Shown here one piece after another: positions 23,593-36,319 of a DNA stretch of 64,000 nt. The translations under genes and the position numbers were made by a program. Positions within the stretch are counted from its first letter, which is position 1. Each line of letters opens with the position of its first letter. A model generated the notes under the pieces. The model was given only the letters and a program-made list of their open reading frames with translations. It had not been told where the DNA came from and searched no databases. The stretch lies in NCBI RefSeq assembly GCF_025698545.1, contig NC_068569.1:13702001-13766000 (forward strand), in the 5' to 3' direction. This DNA comes from Gossypium raimondii. Its lineage: Eukaryota > Streptophyta > Magnoliopsida > Malvales > Malvaceae.

Positions 23593-25044
23593 ATGATATC
23601 CCGGCGGCAACCGGGTGCGGAGGACCTGGTCTCCTCTGACAATCCCAATGCTTGGATTTTTGATGATTATGGTTTGTTAGAAGACATTCCTGTCCCTGGT
23701 GGTGATCTTCCCTCACTTGACCCTTCAGCCCCAATCTGGTCATCTCCTTCCCTTACTTGCTCTACTCCTCTCAGGTTCCTCTTTTCTCCCTTTTTCTTCG
23801 TTGCTTATGAACTTTGAAATGACATGGAATTCATTACTAGTTGTAAACCTCATGTTAGGTTAGCTCAACTTTCAAGTGGGCAAAAGTTCCAAGGAAGGAT
23901 TTTTCTAACATTATAGTTCTCAAAGCAATGATTTTTTTTTTTTTTACAACTTTTGTAGTTCTGTTCCAGTTTGTTATTTGTTTAGCCTTGTATTTTACCA
24001 TTATGTTTAGCAATGGACTAAGTGGTTGGCAAGCTACCAAGGCCCCCAGTTTCTCCTTCAAGTTAGGCTATGTTAATTTTCTCACTGTTCTTGAAACCTG
24101 CTCATTGACCTTTCTTCATGCTTCTGCAGTGTTGAATTCACTGAATCGTTTGGGAATTCAGACAATCTTAATGAAACAGGCTCCCGAAAACGGTATGCAA
24201 CTACTTTATTTTGCTTTTGTTATTGTATATTGCCATTGTGCTTGGTTTCATACCTGGTTTGCTTTAGTAATCCCTTCCCTATTCTGTCTCAGGATGAGGT
24301 CTGGATCATCCAGTGCATCTGGGTCCAAAGCTTGCAGAGAAAAGATGCGAAGGGATAAGCTAAATGACAGGCATGTATTGTTGTCCCTATTTCTCTCCCT
24401 TCAACCCAATTTGTTTCCTCTGATATTTATATGTTAATGTCTCAAGGTTCCTAGAATTGGGTTCTATCCTAGAGCCTGGAAGGTCTTCCAAAGTGGACAA
24501 GGCTGTAATATTAGTTGACGCTGCTCGGATGGTTACTCAATTACGGGATGAGGCCCAGAAACTGAGGGAGTCAAATGAGAGTCTGCAGGAGAAGATTAAT
24601 GAGCTTAAGGTGAGCTTGGATTTTGATGTTCATTTATTCTATGTTATATTTGGCAGTATACATGTACAAGTGTTGCATGTTAAAAAAATTATTAGATGCA
24701 TCAGTATTGCTTAAAATTTCCAGGTGGCTTGAGTATCCATTTCTTCTTGTATATGATGGGCTGAGTTCTATTTGTAGGCTGAAAAGAACGAACTTCGTGA
24801 TGAGAAGCAGAGGCTAAAGACCGAGAAAGATAATCTCGAGCGGCAAGTAAAGGCATTAGGTTCTCAGCCAGGATTCATACCTCAGGCTCCTGCTATTCCT
24901 ACTCCATTTTCTACCTCAAGCCAAGTTGTTGGTGGGAAACTGGTGCCTTTCGTTGGCTATCCCGGAGTTTCCATGTGGCAGTTCTTGCCTCCTGCTGCTG
25001 TCGATACATCACAGGATCATATGCTCCGCCCTCCTGTTGCGTAA
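23593..25044 (+). CDS. bHLH transcription factor, subgroup IVc (ILR3/bHLH115-like)
   Basis: Five exons, 23593-23774, 24130-24192, 24293-24370, 24447-24609 and 24778-25044, give 250 residues. The third intron needs a GC donor (ACAG|GCATGT) with a normal AG acceptor; the others are GT-AG. The bHLH region is about residues 94-143 with the basic part KACREKMRRDKLNDR, followed by a leucine-rich coiled coil through about 188. The C-terminus VDTSQDHMLRPPVA is the conserved tail of ILR3 and bHLH115. In Arabidopsis this subgroup activates iron-deficiency genes and is bound by the E3 ligase BRUTUS, which is thought to contact that C-terminal region. Function here is inferred from family. The ATG at 23593 is the first in frame that yields the acidic N-terminus. 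All DNA-contact residues look normal. Confidence 0.93.
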
Positions 25045-25589
25045 GCTGGCAACCTGTTATTTTGAGGTTGCTTTCCTTAGCAGAAACAACCATTGTTCAT
25101 AATTGTATCTGTCATCTCATCGGGTGTTGATCTTTTTGATCTGCAATGTTTACTATTTTACTCCCTTTTGAAAGAGTATGTGAAGTGAGAACTGAAAGCA
25201 ATGTTTGAAACTACATTGATTGCTCGGATATTCTAACTTTTGTATCCCTAAAAGTTGGAAAGCATTGATTACATTGCAGTTAAAGCAGTTTTGTGTAACT
25301 TGTACGTGTAATCAAGTGAAACCAGCTTATTTGCTTTTTTACCTATTTGATTCCTTAGATGCAATCGTTTGATAGCATCAGCCATTTGATGAAGTTGCCC
25401 TTTGATATTCCTTGAAAATGTTTTTATCTCTAAATGGGAAATGGAAACCTCAGATTCTTGTAAACACAGTAAGGTTTTTAATCTTCTACCTCTCGATTAC
25501 AAAGTTAAAATATAACGCGGTTGGCTATCCAAACAGGTCTTCAAAGTTTGATTTCAACAAGGTAGTTTGAATCCCATGTAATTTCCTGA
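25045..25589. other. Convergent intergenic space between bHLH and TauE/SafE genes
   Basis: This is the shared 3' space of two convergent genes, 545 bp. No other feature was seen. Confidence 0.5.
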
Positions 25590-27736
25590 TTAGTCGTCCC
25601 AAACATCAAGAGCTCCAAAGGTAGTCATCAAAATGGCACTCAGAGCCATCACCGTACCAACTGAGAACACAATTGGGGATGCCCTTCCGAACCGTTCTAT
25701 GGCCTTCTGCACCACCACCAGCCCAAGAAGCGATGCAATGAAACAAATAACCGAAAATATAAGGGCAGTGCCGGTGTGCTCCATGCCCAACAATAAGTAC
25801 TGGAATGCAGACATCGTGGATGAGAAGAAAACCATGAAAGAACATGTAGCTGCCGTCACCTGGAGCAAATGGTTACATCATTGCTTTTTGGCTTTTGCTG
25901 TAGATAAAACTATGGAACTCTATTATGGTTAAACAGGGATATGTAAACTGGTTTACTTACCTCGGGGGCTACTCCAACTTGAAGAAGAAGTGGGCTTATA
26001 AGCATGCCACCTCCGATTCCAAAAACTCCACCCAAGGCCCCAGCCATTAGAGCCATTAAGGGGAAAATTAGCTTGTTAACCACCCCCTTCACAAAAAAAG
26101 AAAAAAAAATATAAAAACTTGTAATCATTTCTCAAGTAGCTGGCTAATTTTGTAAATAGATTTTTGTGAAGCACCTGCTGATTTGGACCTTGGCCTGCAA
26201 TGGACTCTTTTCTGCGAAGGATCCATGCAGTAAAAGCTATGGCGAGGGGAACTTGAAGCAAGGAGAGAGACCAATATCCTATTCCACAAGGCTTCAGTGG
26301 TATGACACCCTGCATGTTTCTTGAATAACAATGAACATTGAACATGCCATGATTGATCACATAGATTCAAGATCATCCCCATCATTACATGCAATTTTAA
26401 ATTCTTAAATAAAAGTTAAAAATCTCCTCTCTCTCTTTTTTATGCTTCTAATTTTATAAAATTGATGCTATGTAAGGATTAAGATTAATACAAAAAGTGG
26501 GCACATAAACTCAAAGCTAGTGGACCATATATACTTAGCATAATGCCTATTGATAATTTTCACTCTCAAGGTAAATCCAAAGTAAGGTAGCTTTCCCTCT
26601 GCACTCCTTTTTATTTATTTATTTATTTTTCCAGTGGGTTTGCTGTAAAGAGAAAATAAAGTAGATGGTCCTTTAATTTCCAGGCAACTTTTGCAAAGGA
26701 AAGAATAGGGTATACACATAAAGCTGATTTGCAGAATCCTGTGAGATATTCTAACATAAGGCTAACAGTCAGGTAATAATTTTTCTTGAAAAATGGGACT
26801 GTTGTTATTATTTTCATTTAATAATCATTTCATATCCGGACATTACAAGAGCAAGACGTATTTGAAAATGAAAACAGTAGGAAAGTCATGCAAAATTTAT
26901 CCCAAAGAAAGACGAGACAATTAGACAAGAAAATGTTACCTGTCCATGGCGATTCCCACGAAGGAGATAGATGGCAAAGAAGGAAAACCAGACCATAATT
27001 AAGACCATCAGTTTCTTCCATGGAAACCTGCTACTACTTTCTTTATCTTCCGTATAACCAAAGGTTCTTTTAGACTCTTAACCTCGCCGCTTTCACCATT
27101 TTCCAGTTCTCCGTACCCATCTAAGGTTCCTAGATGTCGACCCGATTCCTTTTTCCAAAGCCTGACCCCGTTTCCACAAGTCTTAATGGTAGACCAAACG
27201 AGGAAAACGGCAAACATGATGGTGATCAACCACTCTGGTAACACAAGGTTGCAAACTATTCCCACACTGACGCCTAATAACATGAATGGCTCCGACAAAA
27301 GTGCTATATCATAGTCAATCAAAGACTTACCCCCAAACATGGCACTTTGGGCACCCAAGTTAAACATAACATTTGCAACTGACCCTCCCGTCACCATGAA
27401 AGCTGAGAAACTAGAGGCAGTTTTGAGGTCTAAACAACCCACGAGGGTGAGAATGGGAATAAACAACCCTCCCCCACCAATGCCTCCCGCACTGGATATG
27501 GAGGCAGCTACGAAGCTCAACACTGCTGCTACCACTGTGGAGGTTGATAGCTCCAGTCTGTTACCCTGCAACTTTAACAGGTGAAGAGTATTTTTCCTCC
27601 ATTGGAGAGTTTTGTTGATGAAGCTCTCGATTGTGAGATTATCATCTAAAATAGGATGTTTTTGCGTTGAATGGGATTGGCCCTGGCTGATGAGGAAAAT
27701 GAGAGAAACCCATCTTAGCAAATCCTGAATCTTCAT
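25590..27736 (-). pseudogene. TauE/SafE-family membrane protein gene with a one-base frame break
   Basis: Four exons, 27736-26940, 26309-26175, 26086-25961 and 25859-25590, have GT-AG introns. The product would be about 442 residues with a signal peptide and about eight membrane segments. The two family repeats are visible, the first with SSAGGIGGGGLFIPILTL and the second with GALGGVFGIGGGMLISPLLL. The family is annotated as sulfite or other anion exporters from bacterial relatives; the plant substrate is not settled. Exon 1 is 797 bases, one short of a multiple of three. Near 27030 the reading leaves KKVVAGFHGRN-stop, while FPWKKLMVLIMVWFSFF, needed for the next membrane helix, is in another frame. 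The break is in the cytosolic loop between the repeats. It may be a real deletion or a base error; all later exons are intact, so a sequence error is quite possible. Confidence 0.85.
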
Positions 27737-30154
27737 TTAGCTGGCAATTTTTGGATGGTGCTGTTCGTGTGGAAAAGAAGAGTCCTAGGGAATGTTCTTA
27801 TATTGAAGACGCGAATCTTGAATTGCATGGCAGTTTGTGGGAAAAAGAACAAAAAGGCGATCAATTTCAATATGGGTTTTTGAGATAACTTTTAACCATA
27901 TTATTATAATAAACACATATATCTCATCCGCTTATACCCCCCCCCCCCCAAAAAAAATCTCCTTCACTTTATTGATGTCAGCTCCGTTTGTATCTTCCTT
28001 CTTCGGAGATTTAATTAAGCATTTTTTTTATACAAACTAAGGATTACATGATTAAAAATATAATCATTAAATTTAAGAATTCAATATCTTATTTTTCTTT
28101 GTCATTCAACAGGCAAGTTCGACCTAAGGTTATATTGGGGATGGGGGGGGGGGGGTGAAGCACAGCTAGTGCCCCTTCTCATTCCAAGCGGGACGTCAGT
28201 TACATACATATACAATTAATGGCAGAAAACTCTGAAAAACTTTGAAGTGAAACTAGACAAGTAAACAAAATGCAGGTATTGCTGCGGCAGGTTTTATCCT
28301 CTTGTAGGTTAATTTATTATAAGGTTGTTCCTAGTGGCAGATGCTTTTTCTAACCATTAAGATTAACCCTTTGCATGCCTTGAAACTTTTAATGTAATAT
28401 GAGGGAGAATTGTCATGTTTTCTTTTTTATGTTGAAACTCTAAAAACAATGTGTGTGTTAAACTTGATTAAACGTGTTGTGTTTGTTAAGGATATGCTGC
28501 TATGCAATTGCTTACAAAAAAACCGAGTGATGAAGGTTGGAAGTGGAGATATTTAAGCAAACATTTTTGTGTTAATATGCATAACAATTGCAGCAAGAGT
28601 ATTAAATTTCTCTTTTTCTCCTGAATAAAGTTCCTGTTTGTGTTTTGTACATGGAGTATCCTATTTTCCCCTCTTCTATCCAAATAAATGGAAGGATCAG
28701 TAAGAAAAATAAGGTGAAATAAAATTTTATATTTTTATAATTTTTAAATAATTAAATCAAATTTTTATAATTTTAAAAATTTTGTTGCATGTGTTTCACA
28801 CTCAGCTAATAGACTAAGGAAACTGGCTTGCATTTGCATTTGCATTTCGTTGTTCAACAAGTGGAGGACCTAGAAATATCCCATGGACTAAAGTTGGCCT
28901 AAAAAAGAGCGTGGTCCCACACTTTCCTAACTTGTGAAAGAAATTATTGGAATTAAGTCATCATATTTTTATTTTTAAAAAATGCAAAGAAGAACGACCC
29001 CTGAATTGGCTAATTTTTGGCGACCCTTCTGCTCACAAAAGAAGCACGGCGTTCAAGAATAAAGAAAAGTCAACAATCAATTGCAATTGATGAGAGCAAA
29101 AACTGGGAAGAAAAGAAGTGATCACCTGAAACTAGCTGTAAAAAACGGATTTTAGAGTCCAGACATATGTTTGGGGCTTTTAATTTTTATATGGGATGAA
29201 TCCACATAGTGAAAACAGCAAAGCATCCCTCAGAAAATTTCGAGCTGATCTTCCCAAGGGAAGTAAGGGAAGGTTTAAGGTCTCAGTGCGAATACACACA
29301 CAGTGTTTGGATTGGAACGGATCACTGTCAAGGTGAAGGTATTATACAAAAATTGACTAATATAATAATATTTAAACCGGAAGAAGTGGTGGATGTGGAT
29401 ATGGATGAAATGTAAGAAAAATGTCACTTTCATTTAGGTCAATTAGGGCTGAGATTTAGAGCGTTAAATCCATTTCCTTTTGTCAAGTTTATCTCAATTC
29501 CACCCTCCGTACATTTAAAATGAAAAACCTATTGTTTTTTTATCATTGAAAACACAGTCAAGTTGATATTAAATGGTCGGGGAATTCAAAGACATTCATT
29601 TTCTTTTATCTTAGACTTCAAATCGACGCCTTTTTTTTATTATGAAAGATGTTTCTCAAGTTCTCAAGTTGCCAGACTCTTCTTGTTTTCAACTTGGGGG
29701 AAGCATTTATCAGATGATGTCACAATCGGCCTGTTTTTTTATTTCGAACATCAATGGAATGATGTTACAACTCTTACTTGCATGTATTTGTTTGGGCCTT
29801 TTTGAGATGAAGCTGTTAATGAAATCACTGGTTTTCGAAGGTCATTTCGGGGTTTTGATGGATCTGATAGAGGAGGAGTTTGGACCTTTTGGACCATATA
29901 ATTCTTGGGTTTTAGGCTGTTAATATGGACTGATACAACAGTACTATATTTTAGCAATTCTATATTCTGTACAGTATGAAACTTTCCATTAAGGCTAAAA
30001 GTAGTATCAGATGAAGAATGTTTAGATGATGCAACATCAACTTCAGAATCCATTTCATCTATATTTGCAAGCACATAAAGCACCATTCTCCCAAAGAACA
30101 ATTATAATTGGAACCTATAAGGTCCACCACAATGGAGTCTATCCCTTTAAATTC
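27737..30154. other. Intergenic DNA, 2.4 kb, no gene recognised
   Basis: The right-hand part of the TauE/SafE promoter lies at the left. A C13 run (27937-27949) and a G13 run (28143-28155) stand about 200 bp apart. Short frames at 29209-29923 and on the minus strand to 30101 show no family resemblance. The stretch next to 30155 is the 3' untranslated region of the receptor kinase. Confidence 0.45.
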
Positions 30155-33120
30155 TTAAATCTCTGAGGTAGGAAGATTCAGTGGATGAAGATTGATCATA
30201 TGCAAAAATCTTGCTGCTGAATATGGAGATGTTGAAGGCTGGGGGAGGTTAACTGATTTGCTCCCAAGCATGAGAATAGCTGATGACATTGTAGGCCTAA
30301 GTGCAGGGTCATCCTGAACGCACAACAATGCAATGTGTATCCATCTCAGAACCTCTTGAATCGCGCAATTGCCGGCAATGTTTGGATCTATCAACTCCTG
30401 TCCTTTGCCTTCATTCCACAGCAGCCCTGCCTGCTCAGGGCCATATGTTTAGGTGCAAGAAGCCTTAAGTTTAGGTACAATAAAGAGATAACAAAGAGAG
30501 GATGCCTACATATGTTAGAAGGCTTTGGCCGCAGTCCTGATGGTAGAACCCCCTGTTCCTTTTACCACTTAATATTTCTAGCATTAGGACTCCAAAACTA
30601 TAAACATCCGACTTGTTCGAAAACAATCCTTCTAGCGCATATTCTGGTGCCATGTATCCACTGCGCATTAGAGTAAATATTAACATCCTACGCTCTTGCA
30701 ATCGTTTATATTATGAATTTCAAATCTATTTGCCCCTTTTGTTTTCCATCTCATATTGACCTTTGATGAAATATAGCTAGAGAGGCATAACACATAATGC
30801 TTAGCAACGATAATTGTGCGAAGGAACAAAATGAAGTGCTTACTATGTGCCAACAACTCTCTCAGTATTGGCTTCCATTTGGTTGCCTCCAAATGTTCTT
30901 GCTGTGCCAAAGTCCGATATCTTAGGGTTCATATCATCATCTAACAACACATTGTTAGCCTTCAAATCTCTATGAATTATTGTAAGCCGAGAATCTTCAT
31001 GTAGATATTGAAGACCTCTTGCTGTTCCAGTGATGATGTTTGAGCGTTTTTCCCAGTCCAGTACTTTACATTTTTCAGAATCTGCCTTCAGAAAAAGCAC
31101 AAGAGTAACGTTCTTAGCTATTAAAAATCCCTGGATCTGATAAGTAATAAATCCTTAGACCAGACTTTTGACATGACAGGTTAAAGAAAGAGAGAACGAA
31201 CGTTACGGACCAAACAGAAAAGCATCCAAGCTGGTGTTAGCCATGTACTCATAGACAAGAAGCTTTTCATCTTCCTCCAAGCAATATCCCAATAGCCTTA
31301 CAAGATTCTTGTGTTGAAGCTTGAAAATTAGCTTCACTTCATTCTTGAATTCTTCAAGACCTTGTTTCGAGTTGATCGAAAGCCTTTTAACTGCTATTTC
31401 CTTCCCAGTGGGCATTTTCCCCTGAAATCATTTTGAAGTTAGTCCTGCAACAGAAGATTTTTCCTTGCAATTCTCAAAAGTGCATGTCTGTCGTTGGTGA
31501 GAGGTTAACGGCATGTTAATATACATATGATCCAATCTTGTATTGAAATTTCTACACATGAAATCATCTCCTGTATGAGTTAGTGAATCCCTTAATCCTA
31601 AGACAAATACTAATCAATTGCCAAATGTCAATAGATCAAAGAACTGGTTTCAACCTTGTAAACAGGTCCAAAACCACCTTCTCCAAGCTTATTTTCCCTG
31701 GAGAAGTTGTTTGTTGCAGTCTGTATGGTAGCTAAATTGAAGTGATGCAAGTCCCCGCTGTGATCCTCATCTGATAGATGTAGATGAATACTTTCCTCCG
31801 TCAAATGTGCAGGCTTTGAGCCTTGAGAACTTCTTTTTAATATTTCATGGCTTGTTCCTTCTACTGAGTATTGAGCAATAATGTTAACCTTTTGTGCAAA
31901 ATCGACAAGTTATAGTTTGACCAGAAAAAAATTAAAAGTCAAAGAACACCTTTTTGATTTCTCTTCCTGACTAAGGACGAATAATACGAGAAACCCGCCA
32001 CCAGAACTGATGCCAAAAAGCCTGCCAATGATGATGCAATGATAATGGTGTTCTTCCTTGTGCTTTTCCCTCCCTTACCTACTCCTCCTGTCACATTGTA
32101 CCAAATATTCATGTTATTTTAACAAGTCACAATTTTATCAACAAAGCTTGTAACATTTCCTTTGTGGAGAAGATCATTCCTCATTGCTAGGAATACATAA
32201 TAATAAGACCAATTTATCATAGGAATCAGAAAGCACCCCAAAGATTTCATAGTGCCCTTTCCTCAGGTATTAACTTCATATATAAGCTAAGTTACCGTCT
32301 AAATAAAAATTGTTCAAGGGTGATAAAATAACTAAATATTAAGCCTGTTTGGCTTACCTTCATTCTCCGGTGCTGATCCTGGTAGGTTTGATGTTTGCTC
32401 ATAGAAACGATACATTTCATACCTTATACAGCAACTTGGAGTTAAAATTCGCCACCCACTTCTCCCTATGCAGCAATCCTCTGTCTGATTCAACAATTCT
32501 CTCAAACAAGTAGAACAGCCGTCGACATCAAGATCTATGCTGCACTGAACGAGTCCATACCTACACCCCGGTCCGTTTCCGACCACCATTTCATTTGTTT
32601 GAAACATGTTCTTATACGGAGCCTGAGAAACTAAGGAATATAACAAACCTCGGGTACCGATATCGCCCTCTTCAGGTGAAGTGTTGTTCAGAGCATTCCA
32701 CATGAACAGCCTTGGATAAAGCTCCAGCTGGCCAAGAAAGTTGATGTTCGAGTATCGAAACAAGCATTGATCGTACCAAATAATTGCCCTTTTATCAGAA
32801 GGGCACGTTTGCGTGAGTGTTTGAGAGGCATTGCTGACACAAACCCGACACACATCACTAGAAACATCACCTCGGCAAAGGAAGAGACTGTAAATCCCGT
32901 TCAAGCTGTTGTTGTAGAAGCTCTTGTCGGAAGCGTTTGAGGACATATAATCCAAGAGCAGTGTAAGGTCAGATTTATAGCTTGCGGTGGCGGTATCATT
33001 ACCTGGACCTAAACAAAAATGATAATTATATGTTGGTGACTGACAAGCGATGAAGCTAATAAGCTCGAAGATTGTGATCAAATATATGGGTTTGTAAAGG
33101 GAATTCATTGTTTTCTTCAT
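30155..33120 (-). CDS. Cysteine-rich receptor-like kinase (CRK, two DUF26 domains)
   Basis: Seven exons, 33120-32358, 32087-31950, 31863-31655, 31421-31211, 31081-30844, 30660-30510 and 30430-30155, give 661 residues, the usual CRK size. A signal peptide spans about 1-26. Two extracellular DUF26 (gnk2) domains have C-x8-C-x2-C at C82/C91/C94 and C193/C202/C205. A membrane span lies at about 268-290. In the Ser/Thr kinase the glycine loop [11 protein letters not shown] is at 360-370, ATP-binding K382, HRD at 477-479 and DFG at 497-499, so it should be active and of RD type. CRKs act at the plasma membrane in defence, redox and stress signalling. Exon 3 needs the acceptor at 31864 (tactcag|tagaagg) to keep phase; a stronger-looking upstream AG would shift the frame. 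The start at 33120 ([10 protein letters not shown]) places the signal peptide at the N-terminus. Confidence 0.92.
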
Positions 33121-36100
33121 ACTTCTGATGGAAAAATGGGTTGAGAAAAGGATAAGTGGTATGATTCTAAGCTCTGGGTGGCCATTTGTTCTTTTGTAGA
33201 AATTAGATTGGGTTAGGTAAATAGACGTCTCTCTTTGTTCAGCTTCCACGGCACGTTGTTGATTTTGTGAAGCTTTGATGAATAAATAGTTTAAAACTGT
33301 GTAATATAATCGATAATTGTCGCTGCTGCAACCATCTGGTGGCTGAGTTCGTTTGGAGAGTTAGTTGATTGATTTCTAAAGGCCTGCAATGACATTTGGA
33401 AGGTTCTCAAAGAATGAGTCCGTCGAATGACGCATTTGATTTTTCTGAAGGAAAATACGAAGAACCTTGATTGAGTACATTTTATTGTAAGATGGCCAGC
33501 CTCATAACAATAAAAACTAATTAATATTGGGCGTAATGGTATGCATTTTCAAAGAAATAAGATAAATACAAATTTTAAATACGATATTATTAAACAACTA
33601 GATAATAAAATAGAACTGAAAATTATATTAAAAAATAAACAAATTTGACCTTCATTTTTTATGATTTGGGAAATTGAATTAGTTTGAATTATATGGTTTA
33701 TGTGAAATTTTGAATTTAAGTCTTTTAAATAAAAATTAATTTAAAATTTTAATTTAATTGATATCTAGTGCTAAACATCAAGTAAATATTTTTTACAGTA
33801 GTTAAGTTCAACTTCAAACTTTGATAAGATCATTTATATTTTAGATAAGGTTAGTGATTGTATTTCTATAGAATTTGAGATTTGGTCTTCGTATTTTTAA
33901 AGTTAAATGCTCAATCATCATTTTCATCGGTTGTGTTGCATCTGTCAAAATTTATTAATTTTATTAATTATATGCCATGTCATATGAGAACAATCTAATT
34001 AAAAATTCAAATTGATCATTTTTGACCAAAAAATACTTACTATTTTAATGATTAGTTGAGATTTTAAATAAATAAAATAGGACTTAAATCTTAATTTTTA
34101 AGTATAGAGTCTAACAACATATTTTAACCTTTAGGTAATTATTCGTCAAGCTTCTTAATTCAATAAGTAATTGGTATTGGTATTTAAAACATTTAAAATA
34201 GAATAAATAAAATATATTATGGAGATATTAATGTACGAAATAATAATTCTTATATTCTAAGGTAATTTCATTTTGCAAGAAAGACAAAGATGTTGTCAAA
34301 TTCCCAATTCCGCATACTTATATATTTAATTTCATTATGCAAGAGCCAAGAAGTTCATTATTGGGGCTTTAATTAAGTTTTAATAAATGATTCTGTACCT
34401 TTATCCTACACAAAATAATATCTTATTTCTAATCAAGACAATATGAGATTTCAGCACTAGTTTTTAAATAAAGGGTAATTAAAATATTAGTAAATTTATA
34501 ATTTACTCACTTAACTTTAAAATGTTACAAAATGGTTATTCAATTATTTAAAACTTTTTATTTAAGTTAGTGGATTGTTATTTTTTTTTTTAAAGTCTGA
34601 CTAGCAACCTCCAAACAACAATTTGATAATCGGTACAATGGATCAGTACCTATCCACAAGTAAATGAGCATACGTTAAATCCAAATCAATCTAATGATCA
34701 ATTCAAAAATAAAAAAAAGAAAGTTGTTTGAGTTTTAGTTCGTAGATTTGTGATGTTAAAAGTTGTTTTATAAAAAAAAAATGAATTGAAGAAGAGAAGG
34801 GGAATGAATGAAAGCATTCAATTAGTGCGACGGTGCAAGCAAAGAAGGCCATGCAATAGTGATTTTAATAGTTCAATAACCATATTTTAACTTTCTGAAG
34901 TTCAATGTAACCAAAATATAAGTATATTAATAGTTTATGACTTTAGTGTAATTTACCTTAAATAAATATAATCATTTTTTACCCAATACCTAATGTTCTT
35001 TTTTATCTTTCTATGGGATTTCTCAATGTTCATGGTCATAATTTTGCTTGCGAGAACTTAGAGTAGTTTAGCATTTAAAATATTGTAGAAAATACTTTTA
35101 AAATGTTTTATAAAAATTATTTTAATATTTAAGAGTTTAGAAAAAATATTTTGAGAAGATAAATATTTATTTAATGTTATAAAGTAAAAATATACTTAAA
35201 TTCATTAAAATTATATATAAATATATCAAATTAAATTATAATAAATTATTAAATGTTTGCTTTATTATAATTCATTATTTATATTTTGATACATGAAATA
35301 TAAATCTTAAATGCTTTTAAAACATTAATATAAATTGTTCTTAAAATTTAATTTAAATATATAAATCATATTTTGGATATTAAAATTATATATAAACACA
35401 CCCTTATAAAAGGGAGAGATCGACTTACATCGGTACACCTTTTCGTATATTTTTATTTGATTAATATTTAATGATCCAATCGTCATATTTCATATTTCAT
35501 TTATAGATAATGTATGTTAAATTTGATATAGTTCAAAATTTTCTAACTATCATTTCAAGAAAAATCTAACCGTTTATTTTATGTAAAAACTTTCAAATGT
35601 TTAACAAATATTAATATATATATATATAGTATTTTATATCGATATGTTAGAGATATCGATCGTTTAAAATTTTTACATGTATGATAAATACAATTATATC
35701 AATAAATTTAACAATTGAATCATTAAAATATTAAAATACAAAAGATACGAAAGTATGTGAAACTAAAATAATTTTACACTGATATAGTTGGATCCCGCTT
35801 ATAAAATTAAAATTGTAAAATATCTTCTTCTTCTTCTTTTATTCTTTCTTCCTTCTATTTCTTTTATAAATAATTTTATGAAAAATTTAAAACTGTAGAA
35901 ATTCATTATAATTAATGATTTATTTTTCTTTCCTCAAATAAAATGGTTGAAATTACTTCAATTTCCTTTCTTTTACTAACATTTAGTATCTAATCCAAAT
36001 ATAAGGCAAGCTTCTGAAGTCTAATTGGAAAAGCAGTTTTAAAGCTAACTATTTTAACATCGCTCTTAGCTTTTCAAAAGGAGTTGTAGTAACTGAAATT

Positions 36101-36319
36101 CATTTAATATTATTTCTTAAAGATAGTAAAAATCATGAAAGATTAAGCCGAGGTAAAACAAAATTCTTTCTAATTAAGCGGGACTTATAGGTTATACCGT
36201 AAGTTTTTCTTGGGATGGGGTAGAGCTTAGATATTTTTGTAAACAAATTAATGACCTAACTATGTATATAGCTAGAAAGAAGTTGCAATCGATAAATTTT
36301 AGCTGGTGATAGTAATAAT
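33121..36319. other. AT-rich intergenic DNA between CRK and GA 2-oxidase
   Basis: This includes the CRK promoter (a TATTTATT on the minus strand near 33281-33289), a small inverted-repeat element (34472-34960), a (CTT)n tract at about 35823-35850 and long AT-rich stretches. No gene was seen. Confidence 0.45.
34472..34960. mobile_element. Small non-autonomous element, copy A
   Basis: Roughly 490 bp with imperfect inverted ends. The left begins AGGGTAATTAAAATATTAG and the right, on the other strand, begins AAGGTAAATTACACTAAAG. The inner part (about 34550-34690) matches 49010-49160, so the sequence occurs at least twice in the window. No clear target duplication was found. Confidence 0.55.

Noticed and set aside
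29751-30101. Minus-strand frame next to the CRK as an extra kinase tail
   Set aside because: It lies beyond the CRK stop with no matching splice signals and no convincing similarity to CRK C-termini.
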